Notes: generated by a model from the letters alone, not told the origin. Shown: positions 23,823-32,283, counted from the stretch's first letter. The stretch: 64,000 bases of DNA from Proteiniclasticum ruminis DSM 24773 (GCF_000701905.1 NZ_JNKC01000005.1:62001-126000); one strand, 5' to 3'. Numbers and translations are program-made.

Positions 23823-23831
23823 TTAATTGAA
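23817..23831 (+). promoter_or_regulatory. Probable OhrR operator overlapping the ohrR -10 box
   Basis: TACAATTTAATTGAA matches the known Bacillus OhrR inverted repeat TACAATT-AATTGTA except in the penultimate position. It covers the -10 box, as expected for an autorepressor. Confidence 0.65.
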
Positions 23832-23856
23832 TACAATAAAACATGAGGTAATACGT

Positions 23857-24309
23857 ATGATAGATGAATTAAAACTCGAAAATCAATTGTGCTTTGCAGT
23901 CTATGCTTTTTCAAGAGAAATCACGAAAATATACCGACCTTTACTGGAGCCGTTGGGACTGACCTATACACAGTACTTGGTGATGATTGTCCTATGGGAA
24001 AAAGATGGAATATCCCTGAAAGAGCTTGGAAGCAAGCTGAGATTGGATTCAGGCACACTCACACCTCTATTGAAAAAACTGGAGAATGATGGAAACATCG
24101 AGCGAACCAGAGACAAGAGGGATGAGCGTAATCTCATCATCTATCTGAGCGAAAAAGGGAAGGAACTGATGAAAGAAGCAGAAAAAGTTCCGGACAATAT
24201 CGCATGCAGTTTGCCAATGGACCTGGATGGCATCGTAGGTTTGAGAGAACAGCTGAAACTCATTCTTGACCAGCTGGAAAATCAGACCAAAGACAATTTT
24301 TTGAAATAA
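23857..24309 (+). CDS. ohrR: MarR-family organic peroxide sensor OhrR
   Basis: A 150-residue winged-helix repressor. The N-terminal LENQLCFAVYA places a single Cys (C12) at the position of the redox-sensing Cys of 1-Cys OhrR proteins, in the same motif as Bacillus OhrR (LENQLCF). The DNA-binding part includes LGSKLRLDSGTLTPLLKKLE, and the wing includes TRDKRDERN. The ATG at 23857 with GAGGT upstream is preferred over an ATT-type extension to 23827. No ohr peroxidase lies next to it, so its main target is elsewhere; the operator at its own promoter implies autoregulation. Confidence 0.9.
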   Translation: MIDELKLENQLCFAVYAFSREITKIYRPLLEPLGLTYTQYLVMIVLWEKDGISLKELGSKLRLDSGTLTPLLKKLENDGNIERTRDKRDERNLIIYLSEKGKELMKEAEKVPDNIACSLPMDLDGIVGLREQLKLILDQLENQTKDNFLK

Positions 24310-24313
24310 TTGC

Positions 24314-24349
24314 AAAAATCCTCTGATATCAAGGTATCAGAGGATTTTT
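24314..24349. terminator. Bidirectional terminator between ohrR and the histidine kinase gene
   Basis: AAAAATCCTCTGATA (24314-24328) pairs with TATCAGAGGATTTTT (24335-24349), a 15-bp perfect stem. Confidence 0.93.
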
Positions 24350-24354
24350 TCCTG

Positions 24355-25791
24355 TCAAATATTATTTTCATCTAGAAGTTCAGAGGATCTTCCCGTTATT
24401 TCCATGGATGGACCTCCTACTTCGTACAGTCTGAACTTTATCATGAACGTAGAACCTTTCCCAACAGTGGAAGAGACATCAATGGTCCCTCCGTTGAGTT
24501 TCACAAAATTTTTGACGATGGTGAGCCCAATTCCACTGCCTTCAACAAGTTCTCTCGATTTATCCACTCTATAGAACCTTTCAAATACATTGGGCAGATC
24601 TTCTTTTGGAATACCAATGCCCGTATCCTTTATCCTGATATAGCAGAACTTATCATCCCTGGAGAGCTTGATGGTGATCATCCCGTTTCTCGGGGTAAAC
24701 TTGATGGCGTTATGCAGCAGATTGTTGATGATCTGATAAATAGAGTGCTTATCCGCCAGTATCAGAAACTCCCCAGTTCTTTGAGGAATGAACTTTAATT
24801 TGATGGATTTTTCTTTGGTGATTCCCTGGAAGTTGTGATATATATCCTGAAGAATCTGCCGGATATCCAATACTGCTATTTTAGACACCATGCTTTCTGC
24901 CTCAAACTGTTTCAGGATATTCAGATTGTCCAGGAGCTTTCCGAAACGAACCACTTCTGAGTTCAGTGCCTGAAGTCTCTCTGGAGTAGCTGGAAGAATA
25001 CCATCTATGATGGCTTCCAGATTTGTCTGAAGAACATTCAGAGGATTTCTCAGTTCATGGGATACGTCTGTGATAAGACGCTTACGGAGCATATCCTGAC
25101 GATCCAGTTTCTCTCCAAGGGAGTTGATGCTGTTTCTTAAGGTCTCAATCTCCACCACATCCGCTTCCTGTAGTTCTCTTGCAGTCAGCTCACCCATGGA
25201 TAAGCTGTAGGCTGTATGGGAAATTCTTTCGATAGGATCCGAGAGCTGCCTTGCGACAAAAAGCGCAATTAAAACGATAATGAACACCGCGAGAAAAGCA
25301 CTAATCAGAATACTCATCGTAATAGAGTTTAAGAAGTTCTTGTCCTCTGTGGAAATCACAAGGGGAGAGAACTGACCAATCACGACATAACCAAGAATCT
25401 GATTCTCACTTTTTATGGGATATTCATAGGGAACATACTGCTCCATGGTGAAAGCCCCATCTGGATTGATTTCTTTTTCCTTTTCTACTAGTTTTAGTGG
25501 ATCCATTGCCCAAAGGACCGATTTATCCCAGTTCAGCAGCGATAATGTGAAGTTTGCTGACTCTGCCTCACGTTCCAGACTTTTCCCCGAGATATTTGTC
25601 CATCGTTTATCCCTTAAATAGGCATCCCGGAATGTGGCAATAATCCGCTCGTCTCTTTTGGTCTGGTTCACTTGGAGATAATCATTGAACCGTGCATTCA
25701 GCGTCAGGTTTATGACGATATATGCAATAAGAAGAGACAATAAAGCACTGATCGATATGGCCACAGTGAGCTTATATTTAATGCTCCTCAA
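24355..25791 (-). CDS. Sensor histidine kinase
   Basis: A 478-residue membrane kinase. It has a first transmembrane helix at about 10-30, an extracytoplasmic sensor region at about 31-155, a second helix at about 158-181 and a HAMP domain (VARQLSDPIERISHTAYSLSMG). The HisKA domain has phosphoacceptor H245 in TDVSHELRNPL. The HATPase domain shows NNLLHNAIKFTPRNG, IKDTGIGIPKEDLPNVFERFYRVDK and SGIGLTIVKNFV. No PAS domain is present, unlike WalK. The start is TTG, one base after the response-regulator stop, with GGTGGTGG upstream in that gene, so translation is coupled. Signal unknown. Confidence 0.93.
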   Translation of the reverse strand: MRSIKYKLTVAISISALLSLLIAYIVINLTLNARFNDYLQVNQTKRDERIIATFRDAYLRDKRWTNISGKSLEREAESANFTLSLLNWDKSVLWAMDPLKLVEKEKEINPDGAFTMEQYVPYEYPIKSENQILGYVVIGQFSPLVISTEDKNFLNSITMSILISAFLAVFIIVLIALFVARQLSDPIERISHTAYSLSMGELTARELQEADVVEIETLRNSINSLGEKLDRQDMLRKRLITDVSHELRNPLNVLQTNLEAIIDGILPATPERLQALNSEVVRFGKLLDNLNILKQFEAESMVSKIAVLDIRQILQDIYHNFQGITKEKSIKLKFIPQRTGEFLILADKHSIYQIINNLLHNAIKFTPRNGMITIKLSRDDKFCYIRIKDTGIGIPKEDLPNVFERFYRVDKSRELVEGSGIGLTIVKNFVKLNGGTIDVSSTVGKGSTFMIKFRLYEVGGPSMEITGRSSELLDENNI

Positions 25792-26481
25792 CTATTGACC
25801 ACCACCAAACTTGTACCCCAGCTTAAATACTGTAATGATATAAGAGGGGTTCTTTGTATCGAGCTCGATCTTCTTTCGGATATTTTTAATATGAACATCA
25901 ATGGTTCTGTCCACACCTTCAAAATCGGGTCCTAGAACACGATCGATGAGGGTTTCTCTGGATAACACAATGCCAGGATTCTCCGATAACAGCGTAAGAA
26001 TGTCAAATTCAATCGGTGTCAGGGCTATTTCATCTCCCCGCAACCGTACTTCACGTTTGTCGTTGTCAATGACCAGTTCTCCGCCATTGAACGTGACCAC
26101 ATTTTTATTCTCTGGAATATCTTTAATTCTTCTGAAGAGCGCATTAACTCGTGCAACAATCTCTCTAGGGGAGAATGGTTTCACCAAATACTCGTCCGCA
26201 CCTAAGTCCAGGCCGCGTATCCTCTCCTCAAGACTGGATTTCGCAGTGAGCATAAAAATATACGTGTTTGATTTCGCACGAATCCTCTTGCATATTTCTT
26301 CACCAGAGATGTCAGGCAGCATGAGATCCAGAATAATCAGATCAAAAGCAATATCTTCAGTGTATTCAAGGCCTTTGTACCCGCGTTCTGCAGTATAGAC
26401 TTCATAACCTTCTTTCCTTAAATACGCGGATATAGCTTCCAGTACGGAAGGTTCATCTTCAATAATCAATATTTTATTCAA
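25792..26481 (-). CDS. OmpR/PhoB-family response regulator
   Basis: A 229-residue two-domain regulator. Receiver: acidic pocket IIEDE, phosphoacceptor D52 in IILDLMLPD, conserved Thr/Lys in LTAK and VKPFSPRE. Winged helix: ALTPIEFDILTLL, GVDRTIDVHIKNIRKKIE, YIITVFKLGYKF. It is the first gene of a two-gene operon with the histidine kinase and is divergent from the NlpC/P60 wall hydrolase gene. A WalR-type box in the intergenic region makes a role in cell-wall control a reasonable hypothesis. Confidence 0.95.
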   Translation of the reverse strand: MNKILIIEDEPSVLEAISAYLRKEGYEVYTAERGYKGLEYTEDIAFDLIILDLMLPDISGEEICKRIRAKSNTYIFMLTAKSSLEERIRGLDLGADEYLVKPFSPREIVARVNALFRRIKDIPENKNVVTFNGGELVIDNDKREVRLRGDEIALTPIEFDILTLLSENPGIVLSRETLIDRVLGPDFEGVDRTIDVHIKNIRKKIELDTKNPSYIITVFKLGYKFGGGQ

Positions 26482-26506
26482 ATTAACACCTCATTTCTTT
26501 GATGTG

Positions 26507-26536
26507 ATTATAACACCTGCCTTCTTGTGTTGGCAA
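26507..26536 (-). promoter_or_regulatory. Promoter of the two-component operon
   Basis: On the minus strand: TTGCCA (26536-26531), 18-base spacer, TATAAT (26512-26507) preceded by TGT, about 25 bases before the start codon. Confidence 0.7.
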
Positions 26537-26727
26537 AGAATCTTGACAAAAAGACGAAAGATTCCAGTAAATGGTTTTCAATATTTTTACTTCTCCAGAA
26601 AACATTTCTCATAATAATTGAAGCATCACAAAATATAGTGATAAAACAGTAAAAAAAATGATGCGATTATTTTAACAAAATGAGCAAACTTTATACGTTC
26701 TTCATAAGTTAAAATTATAATTCAATC

Positions 26728-26744
26728 TGTAATAAGTTTGTAAT
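26728..26744 (+). promoter_or_regulatory. WalR-type box upstream of the NlpC/P60 gene
   Basis: TGTAAT, AAGTT, TGTAAT: a perfect match to the WalR (YycF) consensus TGTWAH-N5-TGTWAH. It lies 31 bases before the start codon of a wall hydrolase of the kind WalR controls in Bacillus. A TATAAT (26716-26721) stands just upstream and a TATGAA (26749-26754) just downstream, so activation or repression cannot be told apart. Confidence 0.6.
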
Positions 26745-26775
26745 CATTATGAATTTTCCCTTTTTGGAGGTAGAA

Positions 26776-28143
26776 ATGAGAAATATAAAATATAAAGTAG
26801 CTGCAGCTTTAGTCGCAATTAGTATTGTCTATGGCGGATCTATTCCAGTTAAAGCGGAACCGCTGACCGATGCTCAGCAGCAGGAACTGGATGCGGTTCG
26901 GGCAGAGTATGAGAGTATTTTAGCAAAAATGGCTGAAATCGACGGAAAGATTGCAGAAATTTCTGACACAATCACCGATATCACTATTGAAATTGAAGAA
27001 AATGACGCCAATATTACTAGATTGGATGAGGAGATTGCTCAAAAGTCAGATGAAATCAAAAACACTGAAATAAAACTACTCCAGAAAGAAACAGAATATG
27101 GCGAGCGTTTAAGAGCCATGTATAAGCAAGGCAACAACGGTATGATCGAAACCATCCTTGGTGCTGACAGTATTGCTGATTTTGTAGCTCGTGCAGACGC
27201 CATCATCAAATTCGCAAAGATTGACAAACAGCTTTTAGATGAAATTCAGGCAATCAAAGATTTGCTTGTTTCACAGAAAGAAGAACTGGATACAGCAAAA
27301 CATGAAGTTGAAGTGCTGAAAGCAGAAAATGTCGTAAGACTGGAACAGCAGAAAGTAAAAATGGCCGAAACCGAAGATCTTCTGGAAGATATGGAAGTAG
27401 AAGAGAAGAAAATTCTTGGAAACCTGGCGTTCGCAGAACTTTATTTTATCGGAAACAATGATGACATCATCGCAGATTCAAGCAGCAGTGACGAAATGAT
27501 TCAGGGTGCCATCGACCAGCTCCGTGCTGTCCGCAACAATATCGTGACAGATACGACGGATGCGAAGGTAGTTGCCCTCATTGAGCAGGGTAAATCTGTC
27601 CTGAACCAGAGAGCTGCAGCAAGAAGAGAAGCTGAAAGACGGGCAGAAGCTGAAAGACGTGCTGAAGCAGCAAGAATTGAAGCGGAAAGACAAGCACAGC
27701 AGTCACAAAACAATAGCAATAACAACAGCAGCAGTTCACAGCAGCCAGCCCCTGTAGCTCCAAGCGCTCCAGCGGTCAGTGCACCAGCCAGCGCATCTGC
27801 TCAGGCGGTACTGAACTATGCTTATAAGTTCATTGGCACACCATATGTATGGGGTGGAACCACACCAAGCGGATTTGACTGTTCTGGATTCACTTCTTAT
27901 GTCTTCAGGAATTTTGGTGTTAACCTTCCACGAGTTTCAAGATCACAGGCAACGGTAGGCGCAAAAGTAGATTATGCTAATCTGCAGCCTGGAGATTTGG
28001 TGTTCTTTGGAAGCGGAAGCATCTCCCATGTAGGGATTTACATCGGAAATGGCAACATGGTCCATTCACCAAGACCTGGTAAGAGCGTGGAGATTTCCAG
28101 CATGAGATACCACAAATTTATCACAGCAAGACGTGTACTTTAA
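26776..28143 (+). CDS. Secreted peptidoglycan DL-endopeptidase, coiled-coil plus NlpC/P60
   Basis: A 455-residue exported wall hydrolase with the architecture of CwlO/PcsB. The signal peptide is residues 1-27 (MRNIKYKVAAALVAISIVYG, cleavage probably after VKA). A long coiled coil covers about 30-235, and an Ala/Arg/Glu-rich segment (AARREAERRAEAERR) with a Gln/Asn/Ser/Pro linker spans about 280-340. The NlpC/P60 domain follows (about 345-455), with catalytic Cys in SGFDCSGFTSYV, His in SGSISHVGIYIG and a second polar residue near VHSPRPG. It cuts the stem peptide between D-Glu and the diamino acid. Coiled-coil regions of this type are usually gated by FtsEX. GGAGG is 5 bases before the ATG at 26776. 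Confidence 0.92.
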   Translation: MRNIKYKVAAALVAISIVYGGSIPVKAEPLTDAQQQELDAVRAEYESILAKMAEIDGKIAEISDTITDITIEIEENDANITRLDEEIAQKSDEIKNTEIKLLQKETEYGERLRAMYKQGNNGMIETILGADSIADFVARADAIIKFAKIDKQLLDEIQAIKDLLVSQKEELDTAKHEVEVLKAENVVRLEQQKVKMAETEDLLEDMEVEEKKILGNLAFAELYFIGNNDDIIADSSSSDEMIQGAIDQLRAVRNNIVTDTTDAKVVALIEQGKSVLNQRAAARREAERRAEAERRAEAARIEAERQAQQSQNNSNNNSSSSQQPAPVAPSAPAVSAPASASAQAVLNYAYKFIGTPYVWGGTTPSGFDCSGFTSYVFRNFGVNLPRVSRSQATVGAKVDYANLQPGDLVFFGSGSISHVGIYIGNGNMVHSPRPGKSVEISSMRYHKFITARRVL

Positions 28144-28156
28144 TTGAACAATTCAG

Positions 28157-28185
28157 GAGTCTGGTGAAAACCAGACTCTTTTTTG
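28157..28185 (+). terminator. Terminator of the NlpC/P60 gene
   Basis: GAGTCTGGT and ACCAGACTC pair around GAAA, followed by seven T. Confidence 0.92.
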
Positions 28186-28220
28186 GTACACTGTAAGAAA
28201 AACCGAAATGAGGAATATAA

Positions 28221-29351
28221 ATGGATGTTGTACATATTGTTCAGGATATCTTACATAAAACCGAAGAAGAGGTGAACTCCATGGCGCCTGTCAATATCCT
28301 TGTGGCAGGAAAGACAGGTGTCGGGAAAAGCACGCTCATCAATGCTGTTTTCAGGGAGAATCTCACTCAGACAGGCATTGGAAAACCTGTGACCAAACAT
28401 TTGGAACGAATCACAAAAGAAGGCATTCCACTGGTTCTCTTTGATACAAAAGGGTTCGAACTGAACGAACAGGTGCAGAAAGAAGTCCGTAAAGAAGTGC
28501 TCGAAGAAATACAAAGAGCCATCTCCACAGGAGACAAATCAAAAGAAATCCATGCAGTCTGGTATTGCATCAATGCGGCAAACCATCGTCTGGAATCCTT
28601 CGAAGAGGGTTTTCTACGGGAACTCTCAGAAAAACTTCCAGTGATTCTCGTTCTTACACAGAGCATTCTGGAGGAAGAGACCTCCATGCTCATGGAGTAC
28701 ATCCACTCGCTCAAGTTAAAGCTGGAACGAGTTATTCCAGTGGTGGCCAAACCCTACAGAATTGGTACACAAGAAATTCCTGTGACCGGTCTGAAAGATT
28801 TGGTCCATGAAACTCTAAGGCTTCTGCCCGAGGAGGTAGAACCAGCTTTTATCAACGCCCAGAAAGTTGATGTGATGAAGAAGGCGGAGCTTGCCCGTAA
28901 ATGGGCTAGGGGATTTATCACTGAAACTTTCATGGTGGGCTTTACACCAATTCCGTTTGCAGATGCGCCCATCATCGCATCCAGCCAAGTAGCTATGATT
29001 GCAAAAATCACAAGTATATTCGGTGTTTCTATGAATAAAGCACTGGTTACCAGCATTGTTTCATCTGTTACAGGAGTTTCAGGAGCTGTCTACACAGGAA
29101 GGGCTCTTGTGAGCAACCTTCTGAAACTGATTCCTGGTGCAGGAACAGTCGTAGGAGGAATCATCTCCGGCAGTACAGCAGCGCTGATCACCACAGCACT
29201 GGCCTATGCCTACATCAACCTCATGATCCTTGTGGCAACTTCAGAGTATAAAAATACCACCATGAAGCAAAGTGAGATTATTGAGTTCATGCAGAAGGAA
29301 TTGAAGAAGCAGATGAAAATTGTAAAGAAGGAAAAGCCTTACGAAAAATAA
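28221..29351 (+). CDS. Membrane-associated GTPase with C-terminal DUF697 domain
   Basis: A 376-residue protein. The N-terminal half is an Era/dynamin-like small GTPase: G1 at about 30-38 (GKTGVGKST), a switch threonine in GKPVTKH, G3 in LFDTKGFE. The G4 position reads LTQS in place of NKxD, so base specificity may be altered. The C-terminal half (about 215-350) is DUF697-like: hydrophobic, with FTPIPFADAPIIA and repeated Gly/Ala-rich helices, typical of proteins that associate with or insert into membrane. Function in the family is poorly known; some are linked to envelope stress. It appears to be cotranscribed with the 53-residue gene downstream. Confidence 0.85.
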   Translation: MDVVHIVQDILHKTEEEVNSMAPVNILVAGKTGVGKSTLINAVFRENLTQTGIGKPVTKHLERITKEGIPLVLFDTKGFELNEQVQKEVRKEVLEEIQRAISTGDKSKEIHAVWYCINAANHRLESFEEGFLRELSEKLPVILVLTQSILEEETSMLMEYIHSLKLKLERVIPVVAKPYRIGTQEIPVTGLKDLVHETLRLLPEEVEPAFINAQKVDVMKKAELARKWARGFITETFMVGFTPIPFADAPIIASSQVAMIAKITSIFGVSMNKALVTSIVSSVTGVSGAVYTGRALVSNLLKLIPGAGTVVGGIISGSTAALITTALAYAYINLMILVATSEYKNTTMKQSEIIEFMQKELKKQMKIVKKEKPYEK

Positions 29352-29411
29352 CCGCTTTTCTTTAGCCACTTCATAGGATATACTGAAAAGCGGATCAGAA
29401 AGGGGAATATT

Positions 29412-29573
29412 ATGGCATTGAATGATACAGCAAAAGAAAAAATGCTTCAGCTCATCGAAGCAAAAAAGAATGGAAATGGAAAAAAAGGGAAGACCGAAAG
29501 ACCGGAAAAGAGTATACAAGGAACATCCAAACCTAAAAAAATGAAGAAAAACGGCGGTTTATTCGACAAGTAA
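29412..29573 (+). CDS. Small basic protein, 53 residues, unknown function
   Basis: Not recognised. The sequence begins MALNDTAKEKMLQLIEAKKN and ends KKMKKNGGLFDK; it is Lys-rich and largely disordered after an N-terminal helix. AAAGGGG is 5 bases before the ATG and a strong terminator follows the stop directly, so translation is likely. The short C-terminal GGLFDK and the basic linker could be a peptide-binding or nucleic-acid-binding tail. It follows the GTPase gene after 60 bases. Confidence 0.75.
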   Translation: MALNDTAKEKMLQLIEAKKNGNGKKGKTERPEKSIQGTSKPKKMKKNGGLFDK

Positions 29574-29579
29574 AAAAAG

Positions 29580-29607
29580 CCTCATCCGAACTGGATGAGG
29601 TTTTTTA
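29580..29607. terminator. Terminator after the 53-residue gene
   Basis: CCTCATCC (29580-29587) pairs with GGATGAGG (29593-29600), followed by TTTTTT. The convergent deaminase gene ends at 29608. Confidence 0.88.
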
Positions 29608-30099
29608 TTATAGTGTTTCATCTTCCATATGGAGCTTGACTGTCTCAATCTGATTGATTCTCATAAGTTCCAGCGCATAATCATCCAACCTGTAATCATC
29701 CAGATAATAAATCGTCCGAATACCTGATTGGATCAGTGCTTTGGTGCAGTTAAGACATGGAAAGTGTGTGACATAGATTTTGGAATCTTTTAGAGAAATT
29801 CCCTCTCTGGCGCAATAGGCAATGCAGTTGATCTCTGCATGGAGCGTTGCAATGCAGTGTCCATCCCGCATCACATGACCAACGTCGTCACATTGTGGCG
29901 TTTTGCTTCCCACACTCCCATTGTAACCTGTGGCAATAATCCGGTTGTCCTTATTGACGATGACAGCGCCCACATAAGCTCTGTCACAAGACGATCTCAT
30001 GGCCAGAACTTTAGCGATGCTCATAAAATATTCATTCCAGCTCTGTCTTTTCCGTTTTGGTTTTGTGCTTTTGACAATTTCGTAACTTTTCTCACTCAT
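29608..30099 (-). CDS. Deoxycytidylate (dCMP) deaminase family protein
   Basis: Converts dCMP to dUMP for thymidylate synthesis. A 163-residue zinc enzyme with HAE in ATLHAEINC and PCxxC in HFPCLNCTKAL, plus the substrate-loop YVGAVIVNKDNRIIATGYNG and the central VGHVMRDGHC found in ComEB/dCMP deaminases. The start at 30099 is chosen because AAAGGAG lies upstream. A longer frame to 30243 runs through the preceding gene and is not credible. The first 8 bases overlap the 3' end of the acetyltransferase gene. Confidence 0.9.
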   Translation of the reverse strand: MSEKSYEIVKSTKPKRKRQSWNEYFMSIAKVLAMRSSCDRAYVGAVIVNKDNRIIATGYNGSVGSKTPQCDDVGHVMRDGHCIATLHAEINCIAYCAREGISLKDSKIYVTHFPCLNCTKALIQSGIRTIYYLDDYRLDDYALELMRINQIETVKLHMEDETL

Positions 30100-30550
30100 C
30101 TTCCAACACTCCTTTAAACTCCATTTCCACATGGGGGATATCATCTTCCAGATAGGGTTCTTTCTCTGTTCTCTTAAATCCCAGCTTTTTATAAAACTCT
30201 TCGGCATAAGCTTGGGAAGAAAGAATGATATGAGATTCTCCAATTTTCAGAAGCTCCTCCATGGATGCTTTCATCACCATTGCTCCATAGCCTTTGCCTC
30301 GATGGGCAGGACTTGTGACAACGCGTCCGATGGACGCTTCGGGATACTTGATTCCGCTTCTGAAAATACGGGTGTAGGCGGCCAGATTCTCTTCTTCGTA
30401 TAAAAACACATGAAGTGCTTTCTGGTCTGTATCATCGAGATCCTGGTAGGGACAGCTTTGTTCAACAATAAAGACCCTCTCTCTCAATCGTAGCATGGCA
30501 TATAGTTCTGAAACGGTCAGTTCATGAAAGGATTTGATTTCAAATCGCAT
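30092..30550 (-). CDS. GNAT acetyltransferase, ElaA type
   Basis: A 152-residue acetyltransferase. LRERVFIVEQSCPYQDLDDTD is the ElaA family hallmark, and the acetyl-CoA loop reads SPAHRGKGYGAMVM, followed by SSQAYAEEFYKKLGF. Substrate is unknown in the family. The ATG at 30550 has AGGAGG 4 bases upstream; the longer frame does not. It forms an operon with the dCMP deaminase gene, overlapping it by 8 bases, though a shared pathway is not evident. Confidence 0.87.
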   Translation of the reverse strand: MRFEIKSFHELTVSELYAMLRLRERVFIVEQSCPYQDLDDTDQKALHVFLYEEENLAAYTRIFRSGIKYPEASIGRVVTSPAHRGKGYGAMVMKASMEELLKIGESHIILSSQAYAEEFYKKLGFKRTEKEPYLEDDIPHVEMEFKGVLEDE

Positions 30551-30760
30551 AAGTCCTCCTGCATCCATCGTGTTGTTTGAACCGGCAAACTGTGAAATAA
30601 ATAATAACATTCAAAAAAAGAAGTCATTCTTGCTCTAAATATAGGATAATAGAATTACAGATGCTTGTAAAACATTTTTACCATTCAAAATCTGATTCAA
30701 AAAAAAACGAAAGACCGCTCCTGGTGTATTCTGAGTGCGGCACGTAACGGAGGTGCATCA

Positions 30761-32215
30761 ATGGAAGAAAAAGAACAGAAGAAATATCTTAAAGAAAAAG
30801 AAAAGCTCGTAACGAAAGTCGGTTATCTTCAGCGTGTTCTGAAGGAGTATAAAGTACCCGTGATGATCCTGTTTGAAGGGGTGCATGCCTCAGGCAAAGG
30901 AAGATTGTCCAATGAACTGCTCATTGCGCTGGATGCAAGATATACCAAATTCTATGCAACCCATGCCCCAACAGAAACAGAGCGAAGAAAACCATTTTTA
31001 TGGCAGTACTTTGTGAATACTCCCAGCCATCAGGAAGTATACATCTATTACCGCAGCTGGTACTCATTATACATTGCCATGAAAAACAACATCATCAAAG
31101 ACAGCTCCTATGAGGACAGTAAAATTCTGCTCCAGGAGATCAAAAACTTTGAAAATACCCTTCGTAATGATGGTACCGAACTGATTAAGTTCTATGTGGA
31201 CATTGAGGAAGAAAAACAAAAGGAACATATCAGACGGATGTATGATAATCCAAGAACCATGTGGAAAGCCCAGGAATACGACCGTGACAATGATGAGGAC
31301 TATAAGAAAGAGATGGAGAAGATTGTAGAAGAAGATCAAAACTCCTGGCATCGCATCAAGTATGAAACCAGCATAGTATCCGTCAACGAAGTGCTGGAAA
31401 CCATCGTGAACCGGCTGGAAAAAAGGCTGAAAAAAGAAAAGAAAAGAGCAGAAGAGGATCCTGAAAAACGAGATGGTTTCTTCAATGGAAAGTATCCGGA
31501 TATCTTGAAGAAACATGAGGGAAATCACGATCTCAGCAAAGAAGACTATAAGGATCGGCTGGATCGTCTTCAGAAAGAGATGCGGGATGTTCAGTATACG
31601 CTCTACGAGAAAAAAATACCGCTCATCCTTGTCTTTGAGGGCTGGGATGCCGCAGGGAAAGGTGGAAACATCAAGCGGATCATACAGCATCTTGATCCAA
31701 CAGGATACGAAATCAGCACCATAGCTGCACCTACAGACCTGGAGCTTCGTCATCATTATTTATGGCGGTTCTGGAAACAGGTGCCCAAGACAGGCCACAT
31801 ATCCATCTATGACCGCTCCTGGTACGGCAGAGTCATGGTAGAAAGGGTAGAAGGGTTCGCTACCAATAAAGATGTGGAGAGAGCATATGAAGAAATCAAT
31901 GATTTTGAAGCGTCCCTGACAAATTTCGGTGCCATTGTACTGAAGTTCTTCATCCACATATCAAAAGAAGAGCAGCTGAAGAGATTTGAGGCGCGACAGG
32001 CAGATGAGAACAAAGTCTGGAAAATCACAGATGAAGACTGGAGAAACCGTGAAAAATGGGATCTTTATGAAGAGGCCATCAATGACATGCTGGATCAAAC
32101 AAATACCAAAGAAGCCCCTTGGCTGGTGATCAATGGAAACAACAAACGGTATGCCCGGATCACAGTGCTCGAAACAGTAATTGCCGCATGCACCGAACGG
32201 TTCCTTGATAAGTAG
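30761..32215 (+). CDS. pap: Polyphosphate:AMP phosphotransferase, tandem PPK2 domains
   Basis: A 484-residue protein with two PPK2 domains. N-terminal domain (about 15-225): Walker A FEGVHASGKGR; the lid/Walker B region reads YYRSWYS where active domains have DRSWY, so this half may be structural. C-terminal domain (about 265-480): Walker A FEGWDAAGKGGNIKR, substrate motifs PTDLELRHHYLWRFW and YDRSWYGRVMVERVEGF, all intact. Two-domain PPK2 enzymes transfer phosphate from polyphosphate to AMP, making ADP. GGAGG is 8 bases before the ATG. Ppx and Ppk1 are encoded 2-5 kb away, which supports a polyphosphate role. Confidence 0.9.
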   Translation: MEEKEQKKYLKEKEKLVTKVGYLQRVLKEYKVPVMILFEGVHASGKGRLSNELLIALDARYTKFYATHAPTETERRKPFLWQYFVNTPSHQEVYIYYRSWYSLYIAMKNNIIKDSSYEDSKILLQEIKNFENTLRNDGTELIKFYVDIEEEKQKEHIRRMYDNPRTMWKAQEYDRDNDEDYKKEMEKIVEEDQNSWHRIKYETSIVSVNEVLETIVNRLEKRLKKEKKRAEEDPEKRDGFFNGKYPDILKKHEGNHDLSKEDYKDRLDRLQKEMRDVQYTLYEKKIPLILVFEGWDAAGKGGNIKRIIQHLDPTGYEISTIAAPTDLELRHHYLWRFWKQVPKTGHISIYDRSWYGRVMVERVEGFATNKDVERAYEEINDFEASLTNFGAIVLKFFIHISKEEQLKRFEARQADENKVWKITDEDWRNREKWDLYEEAINDMLDQTNTKEAPWLVINGNNKRYARITVLETVIAACTERFLDK

Positions 32216-32283
32216 TTCACAAAATTAGACTCATTGTAACTGCCGCAAATATTAAAATGTATAATAATATCAAGTTAAAGTAA

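Noticed and set aside
29608-30243. Dehydratase-length extension of the dCMP deaminase to 30243
   Set aside because: The extra 48 residues lie within the upstream acetyltransferase gene and show no deaminase homology; ATG 30099 has AAAGGAG.
31067-31756. A 229-codon minus-strand frame inside the PPK2-type gene
   Set aside because: Shadow of the codon pattern of the real gene; its hydrophobic composition comes from reverse complement of Lys/Glu codons.
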